Shown: positions 9,271-18,213, numbered from the stretch's first letter. The stretch: 64,000 nucleotides of DNA from an uncultured Eubacteriales bacterium (GCA_934486825.1 CAKSQF010000003.1:1-64000), one strand, 5' to 3'. Translations and numbers: made by a program. The notes: a model not told the origin generated them from the letters alone.

Positions 9271-9534
9271 ATGGAGACACTGAAAGTATCTGCAAAATCA
9301 AGTCCGAATCTCGTCGCGGGAGCGATTGCCGGAATTGTAAGACAGAGCGGCAAGGCAGAGCTTCAGGCGATTGGTGCCGGAGCCGTGAATCAGGCGGTAA
9401 AATCGATTGCCGCGGCAAGCGTTTATCTTGAAGATGATAAGATTTCAATTGTCTGCAAGCCATCATTCATAGAAGTAGAGGTCGGCGGCGAAACGCGTAC
9501 CGCCATCATGTTTACCGTAATGGGTATGCAATAA
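9271..9534 (+). CDS. spoVS: Stage V sporulation protein S
   Basis: An 87-residue protein closely matching SpoVS, beginning METLKVSAKSSPN and containing AIGAGAVNQAVK and a C-terminal GGETRTAI. SpoVS has an Alba-like fold. In Bacillus it affects coat assembly and the timing of sporulation. ATG 9271 is preferred over TTG 9265 because GAGAGG at 9257-9262 is correctly spaced and SpoVS family members begin at this methionine. It follows rny-ymdB as in Bacillus but has its own promoter. Its presence is compatible with a spore-forming ancestry but does not prove sporulation, because spoVS is also kept in non-sporulating relatives. Confidence 0.95.
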   Translation: METLKVSAKSSPNLVAGAIAGIVRQSGKAELQAIGAGAVNQAVKSIAAASVYLEDDKISIVCKPSFIEVEVGGETRTAIMFTVMGMQ

Positions 9535-9554
9535 AATCGATCAGTAAAATACTT

Positions 9555-9597
9555 AAGCGTCGGCGCCCGCCTTTTACGGCAGGCACCGACGCTTTTG
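9555..9597 (+). terminator. spoVS terminator
   Basis: Stem AAGCGTCGG / CCGACGCTT with further pairing inside, then a T run. Confidence 0.85.
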
Positions 9598-9612
9598 CAG
9601 ACGGATTGGAAC

Positions 9613-9646
9613 AAAAAATCACAGTCGTGTCAGACTGTGATTTTTT
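9613..9646. terminator. Terminator of the lexA-PIG-L transcript (bidirectional)
   Basis: A perfect 14-bp stem (AAAAAATCACAGTC / GACTGTGATTTTTT) with a 6-nt loop and A/T runs on both flanks, 15 bases beyond the end of the minus-strand deacetylase gene. Confidence 0.9.
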
Positions 9647-9660
9647 ATATAATCGGGAAG

Positions 9661-11211
9661 CTATCTTCTTTTGCCCCGGAGCTTTGAGGCGGCGAAGGCA
9701 ATAAGCGTGAAGAAAGCCGCAATCAGAATAATCGATCCCGCGGCGGCAAGCGCGATTATGTTTGTGTTATTGCCCGAATCACCGGCACTATCGGCGGTGT
9801 CCGCCGTCGTGATCGGCTTTGTTGTACTTGCGGGCGCGGAGGATAATTGCTGACTGCCGGTTGTTACCGAAGGCTTGTCGTCGGTCGTCGGCGCGGTCGT
9901 GGTTGTCTCTGCAGTAGTAGTGACAGGTTTGTCGCCTATAAGCGATTTGTCGATGTTCTCAAAAAAGTCATTTTTCAGTACATCACTGCCTACCGTGCTT
10001 GAATACAGTCCGAAAATTCTCGGAGAAAAGCCTTCGCCTTTTACTATTTTGTAAACTCCGGGTTTGCCGGGAAGCTTTTCGATGTCCGCAGCCGATTTGA
10101 CCTTCCATGTGTCATAGTAGCCCGACCATTTTGCAAACCAGGTGTAATGCTGTGACTTGTGTTCGGCAAAGCCTTCCTCGACCGATACACGGAAGGCGGT
10201 TCTGCCGCCGAATTTTTCAAGCTTTATGTTGTCCCAGTCCATGATTATGCGGTTCTCTTCATAGAGGTGCAGATATATCTTCGGAACGGTATAAACTCCG
10301 TATTTTTCGGCTGATTCCGGATTGCAGTCTGCGTTTGCCGTGAGTTTTGACGCATTTATGAGAGCGTTGGTGTAGACCATATGCGCTCCGTGCCCGTATT
10401 CTCCGTTTATGTCATGTCCGACAATGACAAGCGGCTTGAAGCGACGGATGTTTTCAACCAGAAAATCGGTAAAGTAATTTTTGGTATAGCCTGCCTTTTC
10501 AAATGCCGAATATCCGGCTTTGAGCGATTCGCTGTAAAGATCGGGCGGCTCGCCGATTATCGGGTAATTGCGCACGCCGACCGCCCACAAACCGTTAAGA
10601 AGTTCGTGCGGTCTGCTTCTGGAAGTCTTTGCATGGTCAACCATGTAGATGACCTGCACATTGTAGCCTTTTTCGCCCGCGTAATATGGCAGGATTCCCG
10701 CAAAAAAGAGATGCTCGTCGTCTGCATGGGTCGAAAGAAGCATGAGATCGGCTTTTTTACACGGCTTATCCCACCTCTGCACACTGTCGGGCAAGCTGCC
10801 TTTTCCGTAAACGGTGTATGAATATGCGTCGCTTTTAAAGGATGCGACCGACAGGCTGACGCTTGTCGCGCCGACCTCTACATATTCGTGCAAAAAGCCG
10901 TTCTGACCGTAGGTCTGCCTGCTTTCCCCGACCGTTGCATACCATTCTGCGGGAACTTTCTTCCACTCAATGTAAATACCCTGTATTTCTTCGTCGCAGG
11001 AGAGAATGCTCATGCCGCTTTCGACGGTTATCCTGCATTTTTCGGTTATATCTGCGGCGGTTTTGTCGGTTTCGGGCAGGTCGGCTTCATCGGCGGAGGA
11101 CGCCGACGGGAGCCTCTGCATCAGCAGGATGGCAAAAACAACGGCAAGGATAAGGCACAGCGATGCACAGATCGCGTTGCCCGGGATTGATTTTTTTGAA
11201 TTAACAGACAT
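9661..11211 (-). CDS. Membrane-anchored PIG-L family deacetylase
   Basis: A 516-residue protein. Residues about 12-34 are an N-terminal membrane helix, 55-140 look like a beta-rich domain, and 150-400 are a PIG-L (LmbE-like) N-acetylglucosamine deacetylase domain. The zinc motif normally written AHPDDE is THADDE at 161-166, with His162, Asp164 (proline position) shifted as usual and Asp165 retained. A later GHDINGEYGHGAH supplies the distal histidines. A Thr/Ser-rich linker (about 430-480) leads to a C-terminal membrane helix and a KRR tail. It probably acts outside the cell on an N-acetylated sugar of the wall or an exopolysaccharide. It is last in a lexA-led gene set. The start is supported by GGAG 9 bases upstream. 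Confidence 0.8.
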   Translation of the reverse strand: MSVNSKKSIPGNAICASLCLILAVVFAILLMQRLPSASSADEADLPETDKTAADITEKCRITVESGMSILSCDEEIQGIYIEWKKVPAEWYATVGESRQTYGQNGFLHEYVEVGATSVSLSVASFKSDAYSYTVYGKGSLPDSVQRWDKPCKKADLMLLSTHADDEHLFFAGILPYYAGEKGYNVQVIYMVDHAKTSRSRPHELLNGLWAVGVRNYPIIGEPPDLYSESLKAGYSAFEKAGYTKNYFTDFLVENIRRFKPLVIVGHDINGEYGHGAHMVYTNALINASKLTANADCNPESAEKYGVYTVPKIYLHLYEENRIIMDWDNIKLEKFGGRTAFRVSVEEGFAEHKSQHYTWFAKWSGYYDTWKVKSAADIEKLPGKPGVYKIVKGEGFSPRIFGLYSSTVGSDVLKNDFFENIDKSLIGDKPVTTTAETTTTAPTTDDKPSVTTGSQQLSSAPASTTKPITTADTADSAGDSGNNTNIIALAAAGSIILIAAFFTLIAFAASKLRGKRR

Positions 11212-11245
11212 TTTTTCTCCGATTTCAACGCCCGCACAGCCGGAC

Positions 11246-12061
11246 TCAGCCGATTGCGGAGCTGTCCTTTTGCATTGCGGAAACGGTGAACTTCACGCAG
11301 TACTGCATGAAAAAGTATCCGCAAAGAGTAAATATAACAATAGTTACGTATGGTGAGACGAGAGTGACTGTGTCCGAAAGATTTTTCGGTGCGCCGCCGG
11401 ATATAACGGTTCTTATCGTTTCGACCGCGGTCTGAATGAGACTTGCCGCAAGATAGACGACCGCACATGAATTTACGGCGTTGCGGAGCGGATTTTTCTG
11501 TTCGGACGTATGCATTTCAAGGATTGCGGACGGGTTGAAGCGTACAGCCCCTTTTCCCGCCGAGGCATAAGCCTTTTTCGCCTGCATGTATGAGAGTCCG
11601 AGCGATATTGCCATTATCAGCACAATCACAAGGATGTTTATGAAAAGATAAATCAACGTTGCCGCAAGGATATCGGCAGATTCGAGCTGTGAGAGGGTAA
11701 AGTTGCACAGATAAAATCCCTTTACCGCAAACACATCGTCAAGGAATGCCAGCAGGAAAAGCACGGCGGTCTGGAGGAGAAAGCCGATAACAACAAGCGA
11801 CAGAAGCTGCCATGCAACCGTGCTGAAAAAGCATCTGCCGTCTTTTGCAAACAGAAAAACCGTCGCAGACGACAGAACCGCGAAGAAGGAAAGTGTGGTT
11901 ATAAGCTGTGAAAGGTAGTAGAGGAGCTGATAGAGCAGCTCAAGCGAGTTTGCCTGTGCTACCGACATCAGCGGATAAACAACGAGAGTGCGCACCAGCG
12001 GAAGCAGTACGGTGAAAAGCAGAATAAGTCCGGTTCTGTATTTGTTGCCCGTTTTTTTCAT
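11246..12061 (-). CDS. Uncharacterised polytopic membrane protein
   Basis: A 271-residue hydrophobic protein with about six predicted membrane segments (near residues 10-30, 45-65, 80-105, 130-155, 195-215 and 230-255) and a short cytoplasmic loop containing charged residues around 160-190. I do not recognise a family and no catalytic motif is visible. It starts 19 bases after the lexA stop and ends 34 bases before the PIG-L gene, on the same strand, so it is very likely cotranscribed with both. Confidence 0.75.
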   Translation of the reverse strand: MKKTGNKYRTGLILLFTVLLPLVRTLVVYPLMSVAQANSLELLYQLLYYLSQLITTLSFFAVLSSATVFLFAKDGRCFFSTVAWQLLSLVVIGFLLQTAVLFLLAFLDDVFAVKGFYLCNFTLSQLESADILAATLIYLFINILVIVLIMAISLGLSYMQAKKAYASAGKGAVRFNPSAILEMHTSEQKNPLRNAVNSCAVVYLAASLIQTAVETIRTVISGGAPKNLSDTVTLVSPYVTIVIFTLCGYFFMQYCVKFTVSAMQKDSSAIG

Positions 12062-12080
12062 CTTGTATTACCCCGCAGGA

Positions 12081-12698
12081 TCAGTCGTAGAAGCGCATGA
12101 CAGACACGACCTTGCCGATTATCGTGCACTCATCAACGATGATCGGTTGCATGCTGCTGTTGCGCGGCTGAAGCCTGAAGTGTCCCTTTTCCTTGTAGAA
12201 TGCCTTTACCGTTGCCGAGTCATCGACAAGCGCGACGACTATCTCGCCGTTTTGTACCGACGGCTGTTTTTTGACAACAACGATGTCGCCGTCCATTATT
12301 CCCGCCTCTATCATACTCTCGCCTGTTACGCGCAGGGCAAAAAGCGAGCCGGGCAGCTCGCGCGCGGAGCGTTTGAGAAGCGGAAAGTCGAGATAGCCGC
12401 GTATGTTTTCGACGGCAAGTATCGGCTGACCGGCGGTGACGCGACCGACGAGCGGGATGCGCGCATGGTTCTTCTGCGTCGGATCAATATCCTCGGTACG
12501 CAGTCCGCGGCTCTTTCCCGATGCTTTGTTGAGCGCGCCTTTCTCGTTCAGCTTCTTTATGTAGCTGTGTACGGTCGATGTTGACTTTATCGACAGTCCG
12601 CTCTGTATGTCGCGCACGCTCGGCGGATAGCCGTTTCTGCGGTTGAAATCACCCACAAATTCATATATCATACGTTCTTTTTCGGTCAGTTCTTCCAT
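12081..12698 (-). CDS. lexA: LexA SOS repressor
   Basis: A 205-residue SOS repressor. The winged-helix DNA-binding domain spans about residues 1-70 (YPPSVRDI, STSTVHSYIKKL). The self-cleavage site is Ala89-Gly90, and the Ser-Lys catalytic dyad is Ser128 (in GESM) and Lys165. The start is placed at 12698, where GAGGTG lies 6-7 bases upstream. A longer open frame reaching 12818 runs through the promoter and is rejected. A LexA box overlaps its own -35 element, indicating autorepression. Two envelope genes follow with no terminator in the 19-bp gap, so they may share SOS control. Confidence 0.97.
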   Translation of the reverse strand: MEELTEKERMIYEFVGDFNRRNGYPPSVRDIQSGLSIKSTSTVHSYIKKLNEKGALNKASGKSRGLRTEDIDPTQKNHARIPLVGRVTAGQPILAVENIRGYLDFPLLKRSARELPGSLFALRVTGESMIEAGIMDGDIVVVKKQPSVQNGEIVVALVDDSATVKAFYKEKGHFRLQPRNSSMQPIIVDECTIIGKVVSVMRFYD

Positions 12699-12738
12699 AA
12701 AAGCACCTCTTTCCGACTGTACAAAAAACTCTGTGATA

Positions 12739-12767
12739 ATTATACCACATATGTGCCGAAAAATCAA
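12739..12767 (-). promoter_or_regulatory. lexA promoter
   Basis: Reading the minus strand: TTGATT at 12762-12767 and TATAAT at 12739-12744, spacing 17 bp. Confidence 0.8.
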
Positions 12768-12778
12768 ACAAATGTTCT
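12765..12778. promoter_or_regulatory. LexA (SOS) box of lexA
   Basis: CAAACAAATGTTCT matches 11 of 14 positions of the Gram-positive consensus CGAACATATGTTCG and overlaps the upstream end of the lexA -35 element. LexA binding here would block polymerase, giving autoregulation. Confidence 0.75.
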
Positions 12779-12846
12779 CAAATAAAAGAAAAAAATTGTA
12801 AACAAATTGTGAATACACGAAAATGAAAGATAATTTCCAAAATCTA

Positions 12847-12875
12847 TTGAAAATGTGGGGAAACTGTGCTATACT
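12847..12875 (+). promoter_or_regulatory. Promoter of the M3 oligopeptidase gene
   Basis: TTGAAA at 12847-12852 and TATACT at 12870-12875, 17-bp spacer, 35 bases before the start codon. Confidence 0.75.
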
Positions 12876-12909
12876 GATAATATAATGTATGGATTAGAGG
12901 GCGGAAGAG

Positions 12910-14598
12910 ATGAAATTCAGCGATATAAAATACCAAAGACCGGATACCGACGCATTTCTGTCGGATATGGACCTGCTTATCAAAGAGTTTGATTTGGCAG
13001 ATTCGGCGGAGGAACAGCTTTCTCTGATAAGCAGATCGGATGAAATGCTGTCCGATCTTTATACAATGTCAACAATAGCCGAGATACGCAACACAGTCGA
13101 TACGCGCGACAGCTTCTATGAAGGCGAAAAGGCGTTTTTCGACGATTTTATGCCTGTAATGCAGACAAAAATGCAGGAGCTTGTCGAAAAGATCGTGAAG
13201 TCTCCCTTCAGAAGCGAGCTTGAAACCGAGCTTGGCGATGTGTACTTCATCAACGCGGAAATGTCGCTGAAGGCATTTTCCCCCGAGATTGTGCCACTTA
13301 TGCAGGAGGAGGGCGCTCTTACTACCGAATATCAGAAGCTGTATGCCTCGGCAAGGATCCCGTTTGAAGGGAAGGAGCTGACGGTTGCACAGCTCGGCGC
13401 TTATAAACAGTCGTCTGACAGGACGCAAAGAAAGGCTGCTTATGAGGCAGAGGGACGCTTTTTTGACGAAAACCGTGCAAAATTCGATGAAATATTCGAT
13501 AAACTGGTGAAAAACCGCAGTTTGCAGGCAAAAAAGCTCGGCTTCGACAGCTTCGTGGAGCTTGGATACCTCCGTCGTCAGCGCAACTGCTATACGCCGC
13601 ACGATGTGGCTGTGTTCAGGGAACAGATAATTTCTGATGTTGTTCCGATGGTCAATAAGATCAAGGAAGATCAGAAGAAGCGCATCGGTGTTGACGATTT
13701 TAAATTTTACGACAATTCATTTATGTTCAGCGACGGAAACGCAAAGCCGCACGGCAGTCCGGACGAGCTGCTGCTTGCCGCCAAGCGTATGTATGAGGAG
13801 ATGTCGCCGCAGACCGCCGAATTTATCGATGTCATGTTTGACATGGAGCTTTTCGATGTCGTTGCGAAGGACGGCAAGGCGCCCGGCGGATACTGCACGT
13901 CACTTCCGAAGTACAAGCTTCCGTTTGTCTTTTCGAATTTCAACGGCACATCTGCCGATGTGGATGTCCTGACTCATGAAATGGGGCATGCATTTGCCGA
14001 CTATGTCGGAGAACGCGAGATAAAGTGGCTCAGCAACGTTACGCCGTCGATGGAGGGCGCGGAAACCCATTCGATGTCGATGGAGTTTCTGACGTCGCCG
14101 TGGCACAGACTCTTCTTTGCCGAGGATACCGCAAAATATCAGCTTTCGCACGCCGAGGATGCACTTATATTCCTGCCTTACGGCACGATGGTCGATCATT
14201 TCCAGGAGATAGTATACTCAAATCCCGATATGACTCCGGATGAACGAAATGCCGAGTGGACAAGGCTTGAAAAAATATACCGTCCGTATATCGATTTCGA
14301 CTCGCTCCCCTTCTATTCAAGAGGCGCGGGGTGGCAGAGACAGCTTCACATCTATCTCTACCCGTTCTATTATATCGATTACTGCATGGCACAGACGGTG
14401 GCACTTGAATTCTTTGCGCTTCATCTGAACGATCCGGAGGATGCATGGAGACGCTATCTCGATTTTGTAAAACTCGGCGGAACCAAGACATTTGTCGGAC
14501 TCGTAAAATCGGTCGGACTCAAAACTCCGCTCGAAAAGGGTTCGATAGGTCCGATCGTCGAAGAGCTCGGCAAATGGATTGAAAAAAACAACATTTGA
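12910..14598 (+). CDS. M3 family oligoendopeptidase (PepF-like)
   Basis: A 562-residue cytosolic zinc peptidase of family M3, which degrades short peptides. The HExxH zinc motif is HEMGH at about residues 356-360, with a downstream Glu in the ET-H-SMS segment (about 380-386) as expected for gluzincins of this family. The length matches the PepF/M3B group. The ATG is preceded by GGAAGAG. The next gene starts 16 bases after the stop and probably shares the transcript. No signal peptide is present. Confidence 0.92.
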   Translation: MKFSDIKYQRPDTDAFLSDMDLLIKEFDLADSAEEQLSLISRSDEMLSDLYTMSTIAEIRNTVDTRDSFYEGEKAFFDDFMPVMQTKMQELVEKIVKSPFRSELETELGDVYFINAEMSLKAFSPEIVPLMQEEGALTTEYQKLYASARIPFEGKELTVAQLGAYKQSSDRTQRKAAYEAEGRFFDENRAKFDEIFDKLVKNRSLQAKKLGFDSFVELGYLRRQRNCYTPHDVAVFREQIISDVVPMVNKIKEDQKKRIGVDDFKFYDNSFMFSDGNAKPHGSPDELLLAAKRMYEEMSPQTAEFIDVMFDMELFDVVAKDGKAPGGYCTSLPKYKLPFVFSNFNGTSADVDVLTHEMGHAFADYVGEREIKWLSNVTPSMEGAETHSMSMEFLTSPWHRLFFAEDTAKYQLSHAEDALIFLPYGTMVDHFQEIVYSNPDMTPDERNAEWTRLEKIYRPYIDFDSLPFYSRGAGWQRQLHIYLYPFYYIDYCMAQTVALEFFALHLNDPEDAWRRYLDFVKLGGTKTFVGLVKSVGLKTPLEKGSIGPIVEELGKWIEKNNI

Positions 14599-14614
14599 TC
14601 CTGTCGGAGGCAAT

Positions 14615-15364
14615 ATGAATTACAGAAACAAAATGAATGAGCATTATGAAAACGATGTAACCGACATTGTAGTTGACTATGAGCGCAACAAAAAGTTTTT
14701 TGACCGCAAAAAAAGGACATACGGCGCAAGATTTTACGCGATAAGCGCAACCCTTGCGGGTCTCGGCGGACTTATGGTCATACTTGCAATGTGTTTTTCA
14801 TTCTACATCTTTTATCTGCCGGGCTGGCTTCTGCTGATCGCGGGTGCGGTTATGGTTTGCGTATCGCTTGCCGGGATAGTAAAAGAATCTGATGTAACCG
14901 ACATTTTTGATGTCAAAAGGAAGCAGTTCGACGACATCTGCGGGGACAAAATAGGATATCCGGACGATATGGAGGACATGTCCATGTCGTTTCTCGGATG
15001 TAATATCACTCCCGAAAACATCGACAAAATGTACAAGCTGAAAAGCGGTCAGTATATCGACACGGATATCGTGATGACCTTCATATATGTTGATAACAGG
15101 AGGTGTAAGCTTTTCATTGCGGAGGAAAATTTCAGCCTGATCGAGCCGAAGGACAGCAGCAGCTTTACCGAGCTGTCGTTCGATGATTTCGACAGGGCGG
15201 AGATTCTGTCAGACAAAATCACCGACAAAATTTCGATCAGCCGTGCGGTGATATCCAAGGAGGGAAGGACTGTTTTCGAATTCCCATTCAGTGACAACGA
15301 TTTCAGCAAGGAAGAATTTATCGGAAAACTCGCTCATTATAAGGAAATGAGAAGAGATTTCTGA
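14615..15364 (+). CDS. Uncharacterised two-helix membrane protein
   Basis: A 249-residue protein I do not recognise. A charged N-terminal segment (1-35) is followed by two closely spaced membrane helices (about 38-60 and 62-84), then a soluble domain of about 165 residues that is probably cytoplasmic. ATG 14615 is chosen because CGGAGG at 14604-14609 is ideally spaced. An in-frame TTG at 14579 inside the upstream gene has no ribosome site. The N-terminal KMNEHYENDVTDIVVDYERNK is amphipathic. It is likely cotranscribed with the M3 peptidase. Confidence 0.72.
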   Translation: MNYRNKMNEHYENDVTDIVVDYERNKKFFDRKKRTYGARFYAISATLAGLGGLMVILAMCFSFYIFYLPGWLLLIAGAVMVCVSLAGIVKESDVTDIFDVKRKQFDDICGDKIGYPDDMEDMSMSFLGCNITPENIDKMYKLKSGQYIDTDIVMTFIYVDNRRCKLFIAEENFSLIEPKDSSSFTELSFDDFDRAEILSDKITDKISISRAVISKEGRTVFEFPFSDNDFSKEEFIGKLAHYKEMRRDF

Positions 15365-15369
15365 TTATA

Positions 15370-15416
15370 AAAATCACGGCGTACACCTTATCCGGTGTAC
15401 GCCGTGATTTTTTTTG
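15370..15416. terminator. Bidirectional terminator between membrane-protein gene and ppa
   Basis: A perfect stem of about 18 bp (AAAATCACGGCGTACACC on the left arm) with a 6-nt loop and a long T run. It serves convergent genes. Confidence 0.92.
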
Positions 15417-15439
15417 CAGACTGTGTTCCGATTGCGGTA

Positions 15440-15991
15440 TTACAGCTGCACGACTTTGTTTTTTTCGCCGTAGGTTCTGTTGTAATTGTCGATTGCCGCC
15501 GCAATGATCTTTACGGCGTCTCTTTCGTCACCGACGTTGTTGACAACCGTCTCTTTGTGCTCAAGCGTTTTGTATACCGAGAAGAAATGCTGCATTTCCT
15601 CGTAAACATGGCGCGGGAGAGCAAATATCGAGCGGTAACCGTTGTATGTCGGATCGGAAAAGGGGATTGCAATGATCTTTTCATCAAGCTTGCCGTTGTC
15701 CATCATGCGGATAACGCCTATCGGATAGACATGCACCAGTGTCAGCGGAGTAATCGCCTCACTGCAAAGAACAAGAACGTCAAGCGGGTCGTTGTCATCC
15801 GCATAGGTGCGCGGGATGAAGCCGTAATTTGCCGGATAGTGGGTCGCTGTGTAAAGTATGCGGTCGAGTTTAAGAAATCCGGTTTCTTTATCAAGCTCGT
15901 ATTTGTTTTTACAGCCCTTCGGAATTTCGATCACCGCATAAAAATCGTCGGGTTTTACTCTGTCGGGGTTTATATCGTGCCAGATATTCAT
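15440..15991 (-). CDS. ppa: Inorganic pyrophosphatase (family I)
   Basis: A 183-residue soluble pyrophosphatase that hydrolyses PPi to two phosphates and pulls biosynthetic reactions forward. Family I signatures are visible: EIPKGCKNKYELD near residues 22-34, YGFIPRTYADDNDPLDVLVL near 56-75 with the metal-binding aspartates, and a later Lys/Tyr-rich region. AAAGGA lies about 8 bases before the ATG. It lies downstream of tpiA on the same strand but behind a hairpin at 16024-16063. No separate promoter was seen in the roughly 30-bp gap, so expression may depend on read-through. Confidence 0.95.
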   Translation of the reverse strand: MNIWHDINPDRVKPDDFYAVIEIPKGCKNKYELDKETGFLKLDRILYTATHYPANYGFIPRTYADDNDPLDVLVLCSEAITPLTLVHVYPIGVIRMMDNGKLDEKIIAIPFSDPTYNGYRSIFALPRHVYEEMQHFFSVYKTLEHKETVVNNVGDERDAVKIIAAAIDNYNRTYGEKNKVVQL

Positions 15992-16023
15992 TCTGCGATT
16001 TCCTTTCTGTAAATCAGGTGGTA

Positions 16024-16063
16024 AAATAAGGGGAGCGTCTTTTTCAAAGCGTTCCCCTTATTT
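16024..16063 (-). terminator. Terminator after tpiA
   Basis: Left arm AAATAAGGGGAGCG pairs with the right arm CGTTCCCCTTATTT (one G-U pair). Read on the minus strand it ends in a T-rich tract shortly after the tpiA stop. Confidence 0.8.
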
Positions 16064-16072
16064 GTGTCAATA

Positions 16073-16840
16073 TTACTGTGCGGCGTCAACTATTACCGAG
16101 AAGGCATCGGCTTTGAGCGATGCTCCGCCGATAAGACCGCCGTCGATGTTTTCCATTGCGAGCAGCTCTGCCGCATTGCCCGCATTCATCGAGCCGCCGT
16201 ACTGGATTATGGTCTTACGTGCGACTGTCTTGCCGTAGAGACCGGAAATGACATTTCTGATAATACCGCAGACCTCATCCGCCTGCTCGGCGGTTGCGGT
16301 CTTGCCGGTTCCGATCGCCCAGACAGGCTCGTATGCTATGATGACATTATTCATCTGCTCGGCTGTAATGCCTGCAAGAGCAAGCTTGACCTGACGCGAC
16401 ACAACCTCGGTCGTGATACCGCTTTCGCGTTCCGAAAGAAGCTCGCCGACACATACGATGGCATGAAGTCCTGCCTCAACAGCCGCCTTTGTGCGGAGAT
16501 TGACCGTTTCATCGGTTTCGCCGAAATACTGACGGCGCTCGCTGTGTCCGATAACAACATACTTTGCGCCTGCGTCAAGGAGCATGTCCGCCGAGATCTC
16601 ACCGGTGTATGCGCCGTTTTTCTTGAAGTGAACATTCTGTCCGCCGACCTTTATCGCGGTACCTGCCAGCACCTTGCTGACTGCGGGAATGTCTATTGCC
16701 GGTACGCACACTACGATATCGCAGCCGCGCTTGCCCTTGACCTTTTCATAAAGCTCTGCGGCAAAAGCCTTTGCCTCGGAGGGGGTCATGTTCATTTTCC
16801 AGTTGCCGGCGATAACCGGTCTTCTTTTTCTTGTGCTCAT
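16073..16840 (-). CDS. tpiA: Triosephosphate isomerase
   Basis: A 255-residue glycolytic enzyme interconverting glyceraldehyde-3-phosphate and dihydroxyacetone phosphate. Signature residues: NWKMN near 13-17 with the substrate lysine, IGHSERR near 97-103 with the electrophilic histidine, AYEPVWAIGTGKTAT near 168-182 with the catalytic glutamate, and the phosphate-binding GGS and GG loops near the C-terminus. The start lies 20 bases after the pgk stop, so pgk and tpiA form one transcript. Confidence 0.98.
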   Translation of the reverse strand: MSTRKRRPVIAGNWKMNMTPSEAKAFAAELYEKVKGKRGCDIVVCVPAIDIPAVSKVLAGTAIKVGGQNVHFKKNGAYTGEISADMLLDAGAKYVVIGHSERRQYFGETDETVNLRTKAAVEAGLHAIVCVGELLSERESGITTEVVSRQVKLALAGITAEQMNNVIIAYEPVWAIGTGKTATAEQADEVCGIIRNVISGLYGKTVARKTIIQYGGSMNAGNAAELLAMENIDGGLIGGASLKADAFSVIVDAAQ

Positions 16841-16860
16841 TTATCTGCCTCCTAAGCTCT

Positions 16861-18171
16861 TCAGTCCTTGTCGTTGAGGCATGCAATTCCGGGGAGATCC
16901 TTGCCTTCGAGGAATTCGAGCGAAGCGCCGCCGCCGGTTGAGATGTGAGTCATTCTGTCGGCAAATCCGAGATTCTCGGCTGCTGCCGCGGAGTCGCCGC
17001 CGCCGATGATCGATATTGCACCGTTATCGGTTGCTTCCGCAACTGCGGTTGCAACAGCGATGGTTCCGCAGGCGAAGTTCTTCCACTCCGAAACGCCCAT
17101 CGGTCCGTTCCATACGATGGTTCCGGCACCCTTGAGCGATTTTGCGTAAAGCTCCTGGGTCTTGAGACCTATATCGAGTCCCATCCATCCGTCGGGAAGG
17201 CTGTCCGAATACATCTCCATGAAGGTAGCGTCTTCGCTGTACGAGGTTGCAATCATATTGTCAACGGGGAGGAGCAGGTTGACTCCCTTTGCGTGAGCCT
17301 TTTCCATGATCTCCTTTGCGAGGTCGAGCTTGTCGTTTTCGCAGATCGAGGTTCCGATCGATTTGCCCATTGCGCGGTAGAAGGTGTATGCCATGCCGCC
17401 GCCGATGATGAGCGTGTCAACCTTGTCAAGCAGGTTTTCGATAACGCCGATCTTATCGGATACCTTTGCACCGCCGAGAATGGCTACGAAAGGACGCTTC
17501 GGGTCTGCGAGAGCGGCGCCCATTACGGTAATCTCCTTCTGAATGAGGTATCCGCATACTGCGGGCAGATAATCCGCAACACCTGCGGTCGAAGCATGTG
17601 CGCGGTGAGCGGTTCCGAACGCATCGTTTACATAGATGTCTGCCATCGAAGCAAGCTCTTTTGCGAATGCGGGATCGTTCTTTTCTTCCTCTTCATGGAA
17701 GCGCACGTTTTCGAGCATGAGGATCTGACCGGGCTTCAGCGCGGCAGCCTTTGCCTTTGCGTCGGAACCGATAACGTCCTTTGCCATAATTACTTCCTTG
17801 CCGGTAAGCTCGGAGATGCGCTTTGCGACGGGAGCAAGCGACAGCTTTGTAATGTCGTTCTTTGCCTTTTCGAGAGCGGCTGCGGTAGCGGCTGCCTGAT
17901 CTGCCTCGGGAAGCGCGGCGATCTTCTTGATTTCCTTCTTGTCAAGCTTCAGCTTTTCGTTGAAAATATTGTGCGGGCGACCCATGTGCGAGCAGAGAAT
18001 GACCGCAGCACCGTGATCGGTCAGATAGTTGATTGTGGGAAGCGCGCCGACGATTCTCTTGTCGTCGGTAATGACACCGTCCTTCATGGGGACGTTGAAG
18101 TCACATCTTGCAAGCACCTTTTTACCGGAGACATCAATGTCTTCGATTGTTTTCTTGTTATACATAGACAT
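16861..18171 (-). CDS. pgk: Phosphoglycerate kinase
   Basis: A 436-residue glycolytic kinase that makes ATP from 1,3-bisphosphoglycerate. Family motifs: RCDFNVP near 22-28, SHMGRP near 61-66, LGGAKVSDKI, and GGGDSAAAAE at the nucleotide site. ATG 18171 is preferred over TTG 18177 because GAGGTGA would lie only two bases from the TTG but about eight from the ATG. An insertion of about 40 residues rich in Ala, Lys and Glu lies at about 68-109, between GRP and the usual SLAPVAKRI segment, making it longer than the typical 390-400. It has its own promoter. Confidence 0.97.
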   Translation of the reverse strand: MSMYNKKTIEDIDVSGKKVLARCDFNVPMKDGVITDDKRIVGALPTINYLTDHGAAVILCSHMGRPHNIFNEKLKLDKKEIKKIAALPEADQAAATAAALEKAKNDITKLSLAPVAKRISELTGKEVIMAKDVIGSDAKAKAAALKPGQILMLENVRFHEEEEKNDPAFAKELASMADIYVNDAFGTAHRAHASTAGVADYLPAVCGYLIQKEITVMGAALADPKRPFVAILGGAKVSDKIGVIENLLDKVDTLIIGGGMAYTFYRAMGKSIGTSICENDKLDLAKEIMEKAHAKGVNLLLPVDNMIATSYSEDATFMEMYSDSLPDGWMGLDIGLKTQELYAKSLKGAGTIVWNGPMGVSEWKNFACGTIAVATAVAEATDNGAISIIGGGDSAAAAENLGFADRMTHISTGGGASLEFLEGKDLPGIACLNDKD

Positions 18172-18213
18172 AGACAATTCACCTCATAATTTGATAATTT
18201 TTCTACAAGAACA

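Noticed and set aside
12699..12818. 40-residue N-terminal extension of LexA
   Set aside because: It would run through the promoter and SOS box; the start at 12698 has the ribosome site and matches the LexA family.
16945..18189. 414-codon plus-strand frame over pgk
   Set aside because: Opposite phosphoglycerate kinase, with no initiation signal.
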